Part shown: in pieces, positions 14,113 to 23,957 of the stretch
Numbering within the stretch: position 1 is the stretch's first letter
How the letters are laid out: every line of letters starts with the position of its first letter
Source of the DNA: Amoebidium appalachense
Lineage: Eukaryota; Ichthyosporea
DNA length: 64,000 nt
Reading direction: 5' to 3'
Assembly: GCA_963693365.1 (NCBI GenBank)
Contig: CAVNZM010000012.1
Span: forward strand, 5,270,001 to 5,334,000
Notes under the pieces: generated by a model
What the model saw: the letters and a program-made list of their open reading frames with translations, nothing else
Told to the model about the DNA's origin: nothing
Database searches by the model: none
Translations under genes and position numbers: made by a program

Positions 14113-14367
14113 CGTGCGTGCATGTGTGTGCGTGCGTGCGTGCGTGCGTGCACGCGTGTGTGTGTCTGTGTTATGTGCGGGTGTTTGTGTGTAGGCAGGA
14201 GAGGAGGGGCAGGGAGAGAAAGCAAGCCCTAACGCGTGTGCACTGGCGACCATGTATGTATTCGTGTAGTACACATACATATATTCCCTTTGCCCCACGA
14301 ACTCATTGAACCTAATATGACTTTCGTCCAGCCCTCCCCCCCCTCCCCCCCCCCCCCCCACACACAC

Positions 14368-14411
<44 letters not shown>

Positions 14412-15346
14412 CAACCCCTGGGGCCCTGCCCCATCCTGTTCCCCATTAATACATTAAACAGAGCCGTCACAGAGGTGGACAGAGGGAGAGGGGGGGGGGG
14501 GGGGGGGGGGGGGAAGGGGGAGGGGGAGCAGCAGGTAAACGGTTATCCGAAGAGAGACGAGGCAGACAAAGAACGGTACATCCTCGGCACCTTTTCTCAA
14601 TACAGCGGAGCCCCGAGATGTATACTCGAGCCTTCGAAAACAAAATGGGCCCAAAAGTTGAAGTTGAAGCTGCCATGCCAAACAGAGACACATCTATCAC
14701 ACCACAACCACACACCTCTCCCTTGGGCCAGAGCATGTAGTGACCGTGTGCCCACCGACAGGAAGGGGTTGAAAGTGACGTAGCCCATGCATGTGGATTG
14801 GTTGCTGGTGACTGCAGCAAACCGTACAGGCTGTAGGTGTACAAGTGAGCAAAGTAAGTAAAGTAAGTAAAGTAAGTAAAGTAAGTTGAGTAAACCAACT
14901 AGGAACCAAAGAGTGTGAGTGAATGGATGAGGGTGGTGCCTTCTGCACAGGCACACACAATTGTCCTGTCAGAGATGTGCGAGCATAGACCAGCATGAGA
15001 GCAACTGCAATTTTGTTCACGTTGCCTTTTCCATGGGGTTGGAGCCATGCAGCCATTCTCTCCAAACAAGTGGTTATTCATTTCTGCCCACGAGGGAGGC
15101 TGGATATGAGTAATGAAGTGGGAGAAGTGGGGTGCGGGCGCAAACATAAGGTGTGTGTGTGTGTCTGGGTCTCTCTCTCTCTCTCTCTCCCCCCCTCCCC
15201 CCCCCCCCCCCCCCCCTCTCCGTCTCTCTTTCGCCCCCTCTCTCTCTCTCTCTCTCTCTCTCCCCCCCTCCCTCCCTCTCTCTCTCTCTCTCCCCCCCCC
15301 CCTCTCTCTCTCACACACACACCCCCCCCCCCCCCCCTCTTTCCCT

Positions 15347-15377
<31 letters not shown>

Positions 15378-15571
15378 TCTCTCTCTCTTCCCCTCACTCC
15401 CACTTCTTTTTTTAGCGGCGTGGGGTGTGGGGGGAGGCGAAAAAGGGGAAGGAGGGAGGCTCTACCTCTCTCTCTCTCTCTCTGTCTCCCCCCCCCCCTC
15501 CCTCCCCCCCTCCCTTTCTTTTTTTTAGGGGGTGTGCGGTGGGGGGGGGGGGGGGGGGGGGGGAGGGGGAA

Positions 15572-15615
<44 letters not shown>

Positions 15616-15618
15616 ATT

Positions 15619-15651
<33 letters not shown>

Positions 15652-15702
15652 ATCGCGCTCTCTCTCTCTCTTCTTCTTATTCTTCTTCTTCTTCTCCTTT
15701 TT

Positions 15703-15734
<32 letters not shown>

Positions 15735-15808
15735 GGGAGGTGGGGCGGGGGGGGGGGGGGGGGGGGGGGGAGGGGGCGGCGGGGGGGGGGGGGGGGGGGG
15801 GGGGGGAG

Positions 15809-15984
15809 ATGGATACCTCTCCCACGAAGGTTGCTGGTATAGTTCCCGAGACAGCCACTCGAACCAACCTCCTGGTCAACATCCTCCCAGACGACAGACA
15901 AACAAGCAAACAAAGAGTATCTGCTAAAAAGAACAACATATTAGTCACAGACCAAGGGCCTGCCAAAAGTTGTCTTTTACGCAA
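15809..15984 (+). CDS. PAS gene, first coding exon (unit 2)
   Basis: ATG opens directly after a G tract and reads MDTSPTKVAGIVPETATRT onward for 58 codons, ending in phase 2. Copies: 2999-3174, 31737-31912, 47164-47339 and 60646-60821. Four of five are followed by a good donor, GTGAGA. Unit 2 has TTGAGA, so splicing here should fail or move and translation would run into a stop three bases later. I take the ATG as the start because no acceptor AG precedes it in unit 1. The product segment is basic and polar, and I recognise no family. Confidence 0.6.
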
Positions 15985-16267
15985 TTGAGACACCAAGCCA
16001 TAGGTGCTGCACGTTGAAATAATTTCCACGGTGTTGCATATTATTCCTCGTAACCTTCTCCTCAGGGTGATACTTATTTCGTCTGGAACCCCCCTTCCCC
16101 CCTCCCCTCCTCCCCCCTCCTCGCCTTCCCCCCAACCCTCCCTTCCCTCTCGATCCCAACTCTTTCCCTACCGGCACAACACTAGGTACTTACAAGGATC
16201 TTCAACATGATGCAACCCCTCCCCCCCCCCACCCAACCCCCTCCTCCTCCCCTCCCCCCTCCCCCAG

Positions 16268-16376
16268 TCCCTGCCTACCAACTCTACCCGCGACTGCCAT
16301 CAACGGGCTTGGTTTTGCCTCCACCAGCAAAAAGCAAAATAGCGTGTTCGGACAAGATGCAACACACGAACACCAA
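16268..16376 (+). CDS. PAS gene, second exon (unit 2)
   Basis: Acceptor CCCCCAG, then a frame that continues the first exon in phase (AA|T) and reads through LPATAINGLGFASTSKKQ to ...DATHEHQ before GTTCCC. Copies: 3464-3572, 32218-32326, 47643-47751, 61131-61239. Units 1 and 2 encode Phe where units 3-5 encode Ser (GLGF/GLGS), and His where the others have Asn. Function unknown. Confidence 0.55.
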
Positions 16377-17420
16377 GTTCCCAGGGCTAACTAAAATAGG
16401 GCTGGATGATTCTAGCTTTTCGGTGAGAATTGAAATGGAACAAAGAACTGTGCGGGCAATATGATGGCAGAGGCAAAATAATCATGCATGTATTGTGTTT
16501 GTGGGTGGAAGGGCGGAAAAAAGCGGGGGTTGGAGAAAGGAGCGGAGGGGTAGGGGAGGGAGAGGACGGAGGGTGTGCAAGGGGGGGGGGGAGAGGGGGA
16601 GGACGAGGGGGGGGGGGGGGGGGGGGAGAAGGGGGGGAGGGGGGAGGGGGGGAGGGGGGGGGGGGGGGGGGGGGAGGGGGGGGGGCGCAGCAGGCCCTTA
16701 CGGTTCAGTATGTCGAAGCTTACACATGTGGTTACTTGTACAGTACTCTGCTAGGTCAACACAAATAATGCGCTGGTTTTCCGGACTGCCTTGGCAATGT
16801 TTGGGGTTCGGTGGTGATGGCTTATCTAGCGTCATTCCTATTGGTAGAAAGAAAAATGGCGGGAAAATGTGACTCGTGAGCCCTCCTCACGTGTGCACGG
16901 CGGCGAACTTCGAAAGGGCTGGTTCGATCGACTGCAGACAGACCCGTTTGCTTTGCGCCGTCCGGGTACAGTACAGAACGGAAACATGCATATTCCAAAC
17001 GCGTGATCGGTTTGTTTGGCTTGCATATGATAGTTTCAGTTTGAAGGCCAGCTGTGGAAAAACACGGGTTTCAGCAAGCAGGCAACGAGAATGATGCATA
17101 CACAAATATTATGTGACACACAGAATTCGAAGAGAAAAAAAGGTAGAGGCAGGCAGAGGTGGGGCGGGGGGAGGGGGGGGGGGGGGGGGGTTATGGTTTT
17201 CGATGGGAAATTGTGAAAACATTGTTTATGTAATCTAAAACTATCTATGTATTTGCATGGGTTCGTTTCTATCCTCGCACACCCCTTCAAAAAATGGTTT
17301 TGCATGTCTTCAGACCTCTTACGTCCTACATAAGCATGCACACTAATAATTTCTTAGACGCACGCAAAGGGTGATCGACGTTTCCTGTGCACGCACACAA
17401 AGACCACACGCACACACACA

Positions 17421-17523
<103 letters not shown>

Positions 17524-17538
17524 CCACGTCCTACACAG

Positions 17539-17637
17539 GCGCAAGTGCCGGTTGAGTGGATTGGCGATTTGGTGTTTTTGGTCGATCGGAGGGGCATCAT
17601 ACAGCGTGCCTCCCCTTCCTGTCTGCGTTTCATGGGG
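17539..17637 (+). CDS. PAS-1, N-terminal exon (unit 2)
   Basis: Thirty-three codons reading ...GDLVFLVDRRGIIQRASPS followed by CLRFMG: the first two strands and first helix of a PAS fold (a hydrophobic strand, D-R-R-G turn, I-x-x-x-S-P-S, then L-x-x-M-G). Ends in phase 0 at GTGTGT. It joins in phase to the exon at 18399, giving the expected spacing MG-APASRLTGRS. Copies: 4759-4857, 33493-33591, 48909-49007. An alternative acceptor seven bases inside is possible. Confidence 0.75.
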
Positions 17638-18087
17638 GTGTGTTATCCCCCCCCTCCCCCCCCGCCTTCCCCCCCCCCCCCCCCCCCCCCCGCCCCCACC
17701 CCCACCCTCCCCCCAGTCCCCCACAGGACCTCGCCCCTCATTAATATGTCCCTCCCATCCACACACCCATTTTATTAACTCGATTTTTATTTGGCATAGT
17801 TTGTTCTTTTACCGATATTCCCTGTGGGTGGTCACAGGTGAATATCGAAATAGACCGGCTAGCACACACAACAAAATGTCAAAGAAGGAAGGTTTGTAGT
17901 CTCCCGTAGGGCATTTTTCTGCACGTGACTCACGACACACAACCCCGGGGTATACATCATTACGGTCCTTTGTGATATTCGACCGTGTGAACTGTTTTTT
18001 TTTTCCTTTCCCGCTTTCCAAATCCCATTTCCATATTGATTACATGATTGTATGACCTCGTGCCTGTGAACAGGATTCGTGCCGTTT

Positions 18088-18129
<42 letters not shown>

Positions 18130-18398
18130 TCTCGGATAAGGAAAAAAAAAAGTAGAAGGAAGAACGAGCAACAAAAAAAAAAAAAAAAAAAAAAAAAAAG
18201 AGAGAAGGGAAAAAAAAAAAAGGAAAAGGAAAAAACCAAGCCTGCCCCATACACCCACGCGCACCCCATACTACATGCAGTCCCCCTCCCCCCCTCCCAA
18301 CCCCTCCCTTCACCTCTTCCCCGTCCCCTTCTCCCCCCCTCTTTTCCCCTCCTTTTCCACCCAGCACACACACCCCACTCACCATGTGCTGTTTTCAG

Positions 18399-18485
18399 GC
18401 CCCAGCCAGTCGTCTTACCGGTCGCAGCATGTTGGACTTTGTGCACTGATCTAATGTGCGCCAACTGCAAGATGCCTTAGCAACA
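18399..18485 (+). CDS. PAS-1, middle exon with in-frame TGA (unit 2)
   Basis: Reads APASRLTGRSMLDFVH, TGA, SNVRQLQDALAT. Residues on both sides of the TGA fit the PAS core (L-x-G-R-S-x-x-D-F-V-H-P-D-D-x-x-x-L-Q-x-A-L), so the frame is right and the TGA replaces the Pro of the HPDD-like motif. The exon starts after TTTTCAG and ends before GTAACG, phase 0 on both sides. Copies with the same TGA: 5621-5707, 34379-34465, 49769-49855. Either the gene was already a pseudogene when it was amplified, or TGA is read through. Confidence 0.72.
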
Positions 18486-18662
18486 GTAACGAGCCCCTCC
18501 CCCCCCCCCCCCCCCCCCTCCTCCCCCCACCCCGCCGCCTCCTTGCCTCCTCCCCTCCCACTCTCCACTTCCCCGCCCGCTCCACCTCCCCCAGCCCCTT
18601 CTCCCCCCCCCTTCACCCCCCCGTCCCCTTCCTTTCCCACGGTGCTGCGGATGACTCCCCCC

Positions 18663-18693
<31 letters not shown>

Positions 18694-19248
18694 AAACACA
18701 CAAATACACACACAGACACTCTCCCGCCCCACCCCTCTCCCCCCTCACTGACCATGGGCTCTCAGTGCATGTGCCTGTCTGTTTCCAAGTTTGTGTTTAA
18801 GTCGTGAACGTTCATCGACTCTGAACTATGCAGCACAGAACTACCTCCCCCTTTCCCCTCCTCCTCCTCTCCTCCCCCCCCCCCCCCCCCTCCCCCCCTC
18901 CTCCCCCCAACTGTCCCGACAGCCCCTGTCAATATTTCTGTGCTGCTTCTCTCTGTTGGCTGAACGTCTGTGTGTTGACATTTCTCCCGGTTCTTCCATA
19001 TGGAATCACACAAGTTCTAAAAAAGGGAAATTGCCCACATATTGGTAAAGCCAATTATTACTCTGGCGCCAGTATGTCTTGATAACATTTTGACCTCATG
19101 TCACTAAATTGCGAGGGTAAACTTTATGCTTGAAGGAAAAGAGCACGTGCGAAAAGTTAAAGATGACAGGGGAAGGGGGGGGGGGAGGGGGGGGGGGGGT
19201 GTTGATGTTGCTGCTATTTTTCCACTTCTGATCCCTTTTCCGCTTCAG

Positions 19249-19293
19249 GGGGTTTCCTCCCAGCAACGAATCGCTTGCCGTATCCGTGGAAAG
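19249..19293 (+). CDS. PAS-1, C-terminal strand exon (unit 2)
   Basis: Fifteen codons, GVSSQQRIACRIRGK, after CGCTTCAG and before GTGCCA. It joins the previous exon in phase to give LQDALATGVSSQQRIACRIRGK (split here as two exons), the usual helix-to-strand step of PAS domains (x-R-x-R-C-R-x-R-G-K). Copies: 6485-6529 and 50635-50679; lost in unit 3. Confidence 0.66.
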
Positions 19294-19561
19294 GTGCCAT
19301 CCCCCCCCCCCACCCCACCCCATGCTTTTCGTGTTTTTCATGTCTCTGCTTTCGTTTTTGGAGCCCTAAAAATCAGCCCCCCGCTCCCCTTCCCCCCTCC
19401 CCCCTCCCCACCCTCCCGCCCCCCCCACTCCGGCGGAAATGGCCTCTGCTTATGATTCATATATTTTGTGTGTGCTTTGCATAGATTGTGTTGTGTTGTC
19501 CGTCGTGGTTATGTACCACGCACTCTGTAACCCACTTTAGCCCTCCCCCTCCCCCCCCCCC

Positions 19562-19968
19562 CTAAATTCTTTTCAGCTGGTGTAGTATGTTAGCCAGGGA
19601 AGTATCGACTTAGGTATCGATGGGGGAGCTTCCTAGAAGCCCCGTCTCCTGAGTTCCTATCTATATTTTTCTTGCTTCTGCTTACTGCTGCAACTTTAAC
19701 CCCCGGCCTTTCCCACTGCCCTTGCCTGCATAAGCAACCCTGCTCGTCTTTGATCAAGACGGGTGACCTACTCATGTTCAAGTGAAACAGTATCTGAGTT
19801 GGGTTTCGTTAACGAGGGGAATAGGTCGAAACTCGGGTACTGTGGATGACGTGGGCCCCCCCTGAGGATGGGCTCTGCTTATTATGCATACTCTTTATGT
19901 ATGGCTTGCATTCTGCATCGTGTTATCCGTTTGTTCTTGTGTACTTCGTACTTTTTGACGCATTCAAA
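19562..19968 (+). mobile_element. C-tract-flanked insert, long form (unit 2)
   Basis: About 407 bp present here but not at this place in unit 1, bordered on both sides by runs of C. Its right 267 bp (from 19702) recur at 55944-56211 in a different place in unit 4, with one substitution seen. It ends in GACGCATTCAAA before C's. It has no long open frame, and I recognise no family. The shared right end with a shorter left end in unit 4 looks like 5' truncation. Confidence 0.6.
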
Positions 19969-20056
19969 CCCCCCCCCCCCCCTCCCCCAACCACCCCACC
20001 ACCTTCTTTCTCCGCCTCTCTTTCCCCCCCCCCCTCCCCCCCCCCCTTTTCTACAG

Positions 20057-20394
20057 CACTTCTCTCTCCGGCTCTGCTTCGTGTGACTCGTACAACAAGC
20101 ATGACAAAGCATACACCAATGGTATATAGAATCCGCCCCCTCCCGTCCTTCCCTGTGCCCCCCCCCAGAGGATGGGCTCTACTTATGGTGCACTTTGTAC
20201 TCTTATGACACATTCTAACCCCCCCTCTCCCCCCACCTCCCCCCCCCCCCCCCCCCTTCCCCCACCCCAAAACAGATGTTGGAGCACGTGCACAGTGACG
20301 TGAACATGTACCCTGTGTGTGTGGACGGGGAGCAGATGACCCTCGTGTTTGCCTGGTGCAACACCGACCCACCACCAGCATCCAGTAAGATTTC
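20057..20394 (+). CDS. PAS-1 end exon interrupted by a 118-bp insert (unit 2)
   Basis: In unit 1 (6861-7070) this is one open exon ending MYPVCVDGEQMTLVFAW and then CNTD, like the last two strands of a PAS domain. In unit 2 the same sequence is split after position 20160 by a 118-bp C-rich insert (to 20278). The insert supplies a new AACAG acceptor, so the right half starts at 20276. The left half could be spliced from GTATAT at about 20122. Unit 4 has the same arrangement (51012-51343). The join to the exon at 19293 is not in phase in any simple way, so an unrecognised exon may lie between. Confidence 0.55.
20161..20278 (+). mobile_element. 118-bp insert in a PAS coding exon (unit 2)
   Basis: Absent from unit 1, where the exon is continuous (6861-7070). 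It contains GAGGATGGGCTCTACTTAT and ends its unique part in TATGACACATTCTAA, matching both ends of the 267-bp insert but missing its middle. It is flanked by C runs and ends in CCAAAACAGATG, which is a splice-acceptor-like border. It looks like an internally deleted copy acting as, or becoming, an intron. Confidence 0.6.
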
Positions 20395-21042
20395 ACCTTC
20401 TCCCCCCCCCCCCCCCCCCCCCCCCCCTCCCCTCCCCCTTCCCCAACCCCCCACCCCACCCCAGCCCTCCCCCCACTCCCCCTCAACACAGCCAGCACAC
20501 AAACACACGGAAGTTGTCATCACCACCATCCCTCTTCCTCTTTTCCAGCTCTTCTGACCGTCTAATGTGTAATTATATTATCACACTCGTGCCTTTCCTT
20601 CTGTATAAGGCATCGAATGATGCTTCATGGTTGTCTATGGCCGTTGTGGTACTGGCCGGCCGGGAATTTTGGTTTTTTTTGTTGGGGGTGGGGGGGTTAG
20701 GAGTGGGCAAGGATTGCGTAATTGGACTGGAGGAAATGCCACCCCTCCCCTCCTCTCCCTCCCCTCCCCCAACATTTGTTGAAGCTCAAAGCTAAACAGT
20801 CTCTTCCATCTCCCCCGCCCTCCCCTCCCGTCCCCTCCCCCCCCCTCCCCACACACACCTAAGGTCGTCTTTGCCTCTCAACTGAGCGCCCAACCTTGAC
20901 AACCACACACACACCACCTTACACCCACACTCACCGAACCCCTCCCCTCCCCCTCCCCCCTCCCCCCTCTCCCCCCCTCCGCCCCCCCCCCCCCCTCTCT
21001 CTCTCCCCCCCCCCCTCTCCCCCCACACACACATGCATATAG

Positions 21043-21171
21043 ACCCCGTGGGATTGAATGATACGCCCTCAACTACGCCGCTTCTCCCCCGGCCACCCAC
21101 CAGCAAGGGATGGTGCATCCACACCCCAGACGGCAGTATCACAGATGTCTACTCGTCAACAAACACAAAAG
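21043..21171 (+). CDS. Inter-PAS linker exon (unit 2)
   Basis: Starts in phase after the 20394 donor and reads [18 protein letters not shown], then [18 protein letters not shown], ending in phase 1 at GTACCG. Copies: 7754-7882 and 52029-52157; lost in unit 3. In units 1 and 4 the next exon present is the one matching 22887, and the join is out of phase. Confidence 0.65.
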
Positions 21172-21351
21172 GTACCGTCCCCCCTCCAGCACCCCCTCCC
21201 CCCTCCCTCCCCCCCCCCCCCCCCTCTCCCCCCCCCCCCCCCCCCTCTCTCCGTTTCTCTCATTTTTTGCCCCCAAGTCGACTCTCTCTCTCTCTCTCCT
21301 CTCTCCCTTTCCCTCTCAGCTCCCTCCCCCTTTCTGCATATACACTGTTAT

Positions 21352-21352
21352 A

Positions 21353-21421
<69 letters not shown>

Positions 21422-21459
21422 TACATACATACATATATATATACATACATACATACAAA

Positions 21460-21500
<41 letters not shown>
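21352..21500. repeat. (AT)n / AC / ACAT stretch (unit 2)
   Basis: Alternating AT repeats with ACACAC and TACATACATACA parts, starting exactly where units 1 and 4 continue directly into TTCCTTGCC. It marks the left border of the PAS-2 block missing in those units. Confidence 0.95.
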
Positions 21501-21573
21501 TTGATATATATCGCTCTCGCGCTCTCTGAGACTCCCTCCCTCCCACCTTCCCCCCCCTCTCTCTTTCCTCGTC

Positions 21574-21604
<31 letters not shown>

Positions 21605-21629
21605 TACCCCCACCCTTCCCTTCCGGCAG

Positions 21630-21756
21630 CAAGTACTGATGACGTGATTTGTAACCAATCAGCACTGTTTGGCTACGAGGGCTCACGGCTGCAGGGCACG
21701 TGCCTGTATGCACTCATCCACCCGTACGACATCGGCCACGTGAGCACATTCCACAT
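21630..21756 (+). CDS. PAS-2, N-terminal exon (only in unit 2)
   Basis: Reads [18 protein letters not shown], then [20 protein letters not shown]. The string F-G-Y-x-x-x-x-L-x-G-x-x-x-x-x-x-I-H-P-x-D is a textbook PAS core with its HP-D motif intact, unlike PAS-1. The acceptor is TTCCGGCAG, and the donor GTATGC follows CACAT. Phases 1 and 2 agree with the exons on both sides. No other unit in the window has it. Confidence 0.78.
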
Positions 21757-21795
21757 GTATGCAGCCAGCCCCCCCCCCCCCCCCCCCCCCCCCCC

Positions 21796-21828
<33 letters not shown>

Positions 21829-21844
21829 TGCCCACCCTTCTTTC

Positions 21845-21971
21845 ATGTATTTGCATGGGTTCGTTTCTATCCTCGCAAACCCCTTCAAAAAATGGTTTTG
21901 CATGTCTTCAGGCCTCTTACGTCCTACATAAGCATGCACACTAAAAATTTCTTAGACGCACGCAAAGGGTG
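21845..21971 (+). repeat. 128-bp direct repeat, copy at PAS-2 (unit 2)
   Basis: Partner of 4472-4599, here with a proper GTGAGT donor after the exon. Sequence before it differs from the upstream copy, so the repeat has a sharp left border. Confidence 0.75.
21912..21968 (+). CDS. PAS-2, middle exon (unit 2)
   Basis: Reads PLTSYISMHTNNFLDARKG in unit 5; in unit 2 one codon differs (AAAAAT for AATAAT). It has the acceptor CTTCAG and donor GTGAGT and is in phase with both neighbours. Unit 5 copy: 62861-62917. A near copy also lies upstream of PAS-1 in units 1-4 (4541-4597, 17314-17370, 33252-33308, 48696-48752). There the donor is GTGATC and the frame does not fit the next exon, so those copies are probably not used. 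Confidence 0.66.
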
Positions 21972-22100
21972 AGTGGGGGGAGGAGGGTGTGTGTGGGGGG
22001 GGGGAAGGGAGAGAGACAGAGAGAGAGATGCAGATAGAGCAGCGAGAGAAGAGGGAGAAATGTATACCCACACACACACTGACTCCCTGTGACCACCCAG

Positions 22101-22196
22101 GGGGTCTGTGCGTACCCGCCGTGTGTCGCTCATGTACCAGCGCATACAAAACAGTGACGGCACATGGGCAATGGCAAAGACACTCTTCATCCCTTG
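22101..22196 (+). CDS. PAS-2, C-terminal exon (unit 2)
   Basis: Reads SVRTRRVSLMYQRIQNSDG, then TWAMAKTLFIP: the R-x-R-x-x-x-x-x-R-x-x-x-x-D-G-x-W pattern of the last PAS strands. Acceptor ACCCAG, donor GTACCC, phases agree on both sides. Unit 5 copy: 63050-63145. Confidence 0.75.
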
Positions 22197-22472
22197 GTAC
22201 CCCCCCCCCCCCCCCCCCCCCCCCACCCGCCCCTTCAGTCCTCTCTCTCTCTCTCCCCCCTCCCCCCCTCCCCTCCCTCTCTCTCTCCCCCCCCCCCTCT
22301 CTCTCTCCCCCCCCCCCCCCCCCCCCCCCCCCTCGTCCCTGTCCCCAGGCCCACCTCCTCCTTCCCCCGTCCCCCTACCCCCGGCGCCGCTGGTTTACCT
22401 CTCCCACCTTTCATTTGGTCTCCAATTCTTGAAGGGCCTTTATACTCCCATCTGTTCTGATCCCCAGAACTC

Positions 22473-22509
<37 letters not shown>

Positions 22510-22732
22510 GCCCCTCTCCCTCAAACCTGCCATCCGCTTGCCCTTGCCTCAACCGATCTACCTATTCCACATGCCACATATACCCCTTTTTCCGACCTGT
22601 TATCTGTTCTGCTCTTACCATCACTCCACCTTTACCTCCCCTTTCCTTGCTATGTTTTCTCTTAAGGTTTTCCAACAACTCATGGTTAACCTTACCCTCC
22701 GTCCCCCCCCCTCTTCTCCCCCCCCCCCTCCA

Positions 22733-22785
<53 letters not shown>

Positions 22786-22886
22786 ACGCCCCTCTCCTCC
22801 CTCCCTTCTCCTTCCTCCCTCCCCCCCCCCCTCCCCCCCCCCCCTCCCCCCCCCCCCCCGCTCCCCCCCTCCCCCCAAAAAAAAAG

Positions 22887-23069
22887 CATCAACAAGAAAA
22901 CGGATGCAGTGGAGTTCTGCCTATCCACCATTAGTCTAGAGTGTGGAGACACTCAGCCCATGCCATCCCGGGCATCCGAGTGCAGACTACTCGAAGACAA
23001 GAGCCCTTTGGTGTTTGGTGATGTCGAGCAGATACGGTCTTTGTGTGAGAAGGCAGCAAGGAGGGCCGG
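22887..23069 (+). CDS. Linker exon after PAS-2 (unit 2)
   Basis: Sixty codons reading INKKTDAVEFCLSTISLECG through IRSLCEKAARRAG, joined in phase to the last PAS-2 exon and to the next exon. The likely helix near its end is rich in Lys/Arg and Ala. Copies: 8381-8563 and 52683-52863 (two bases shorter, frameshifted). No family recognised. The acceptor is a run of A ending in G, preceded by a C tract. Confidence 0.65.
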
Positions 23070-23160
23070 GTACGTGTGTGTGTGGGGGGGGGAGGGTGAG
23101 GGAGGGAGGAAAAGGAGGGAAGGGGGTGGCTGGGTGGCTGGGTGGCTGGGTGTGTGTGTT

Positions 23161-23210
<50 letters not shown>

Positions 23211-23318
23211 CGTGTGTGTTTGCGTGTTTTTGTGTTTCATTCTGCATTGAACCAACAGTGCACGCTAACCACACAGAAGCATAGCTTAACATTCACACCC
23301 AAGCTTTTTTTACCAAAG

Positions 23319-23368
23319 ATCAAGCCGCAGAGCTTTCATTGACAATGACCCCAATCTCCCTCTCCTCC
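23319..23368 (+). CDS. Short linker exon (unit 2)
   Basis: Reads SSRRAFIDNDPNLPLL in phase with the previous exon, after TTACCAAAG. Units 2 and 3 (36410-36459) have AAGCCGCAGAG. Units 1 (8818) and 4 (53131) have four extra bases, CGCG, which break the frame. The donor GTCTCC is weak and sits in a CTCC repeat. Confidence 0.55.
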
Positions 23369-23513
23369 GTCTCCCTCCCTCCCCCCTCCCCCCCCCCCCC
23401 CCCCCCCCCCCCTCTCCCTCCCCCTCTCTTCCCCACCCCCGCCCTCCCTCTTCCCCGTCTCCCCCTCCCCCCCCCCCCCCCACACACACACACACACACA
23501 CACACCCACAGAG

Positions 23514-23573
23514 AAGATGAGCTTAGTGAAGGTCCCTGGATCTCGCAAGACGAAGCATCCGCATTAAACTACG
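23514..23573 (+). CDS. Short exon before the C-terminal region (unit 2)
   Basis: Reads DELSEGPWISQDEASALNY, ending at GTAGCG. The start depends on which of two AGs after the AC repeat is used; the second keeps the phase. Copies: about 9007-9066 (Thr for Ser), 36597-36656 and 53317-53376. Confidence 0.5.
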
Positions 23574-23674
23574 GTAGCGTCCCCCGCCCCCTCCCCTCCC
23601 CCCTCCCCCCTGGCTACCGCCGCCCCGTGCAACCTGCGTGCACCCATCCTTGCTTCTCCAAACGCTTATCTCAG

Positions 23675-23751
23675 GCTCCCTGCGCCTGAAAATGTGTCCC
23701 GTCCCGATTTCTCCCTTTCTTCCTACACACCCACCCACCCGAGGCTACAGG
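23675..23751 (+). CDS. Exon of uncertain frame before the last exon (unit 2)
   Basis: Starts after TTATCTCAG. One frame gives SLRLKMCPVPISPFLPTHPP and follows the previous exon in phase. Another gives PAPENVSRPDFSLSSYTPTH and leads in phase into the last exon through GTTCGG. Both cannot hold, so a splice site is misplaced here. Copies: 9168-9244, 36768-36834, 53478-53554. Confidence 0.4.
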
Positions 23752-23957
23752 GTTCGGTCCAATCCGTATACCGGGGGGGGGGGGGGGGGGGGGGGAGGGG
23801 GGGGGGGGCGGAGGGGGAGGGGGAGGGGGGAGGGAGATTATTGGTGCTGGGTGAACGGGACTAAACTTTTAGACCTGGTTTTATGGGTCATATATCATGC
23901 ACTGCAAGCGTGGTTTGCTGATTTCTGACATGCAACCAACCCCTTCCCCCCTTGCAG

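Noticed and set aside
19740-19860. The 267-bp insert as a structured RNA gene (rRNA, snRNA or group II intron piece)
   Set aside because: The GAAACAGTATCTGAG-like text looked RNA-like, but I could not match it to any RNA family from the sequence alone.
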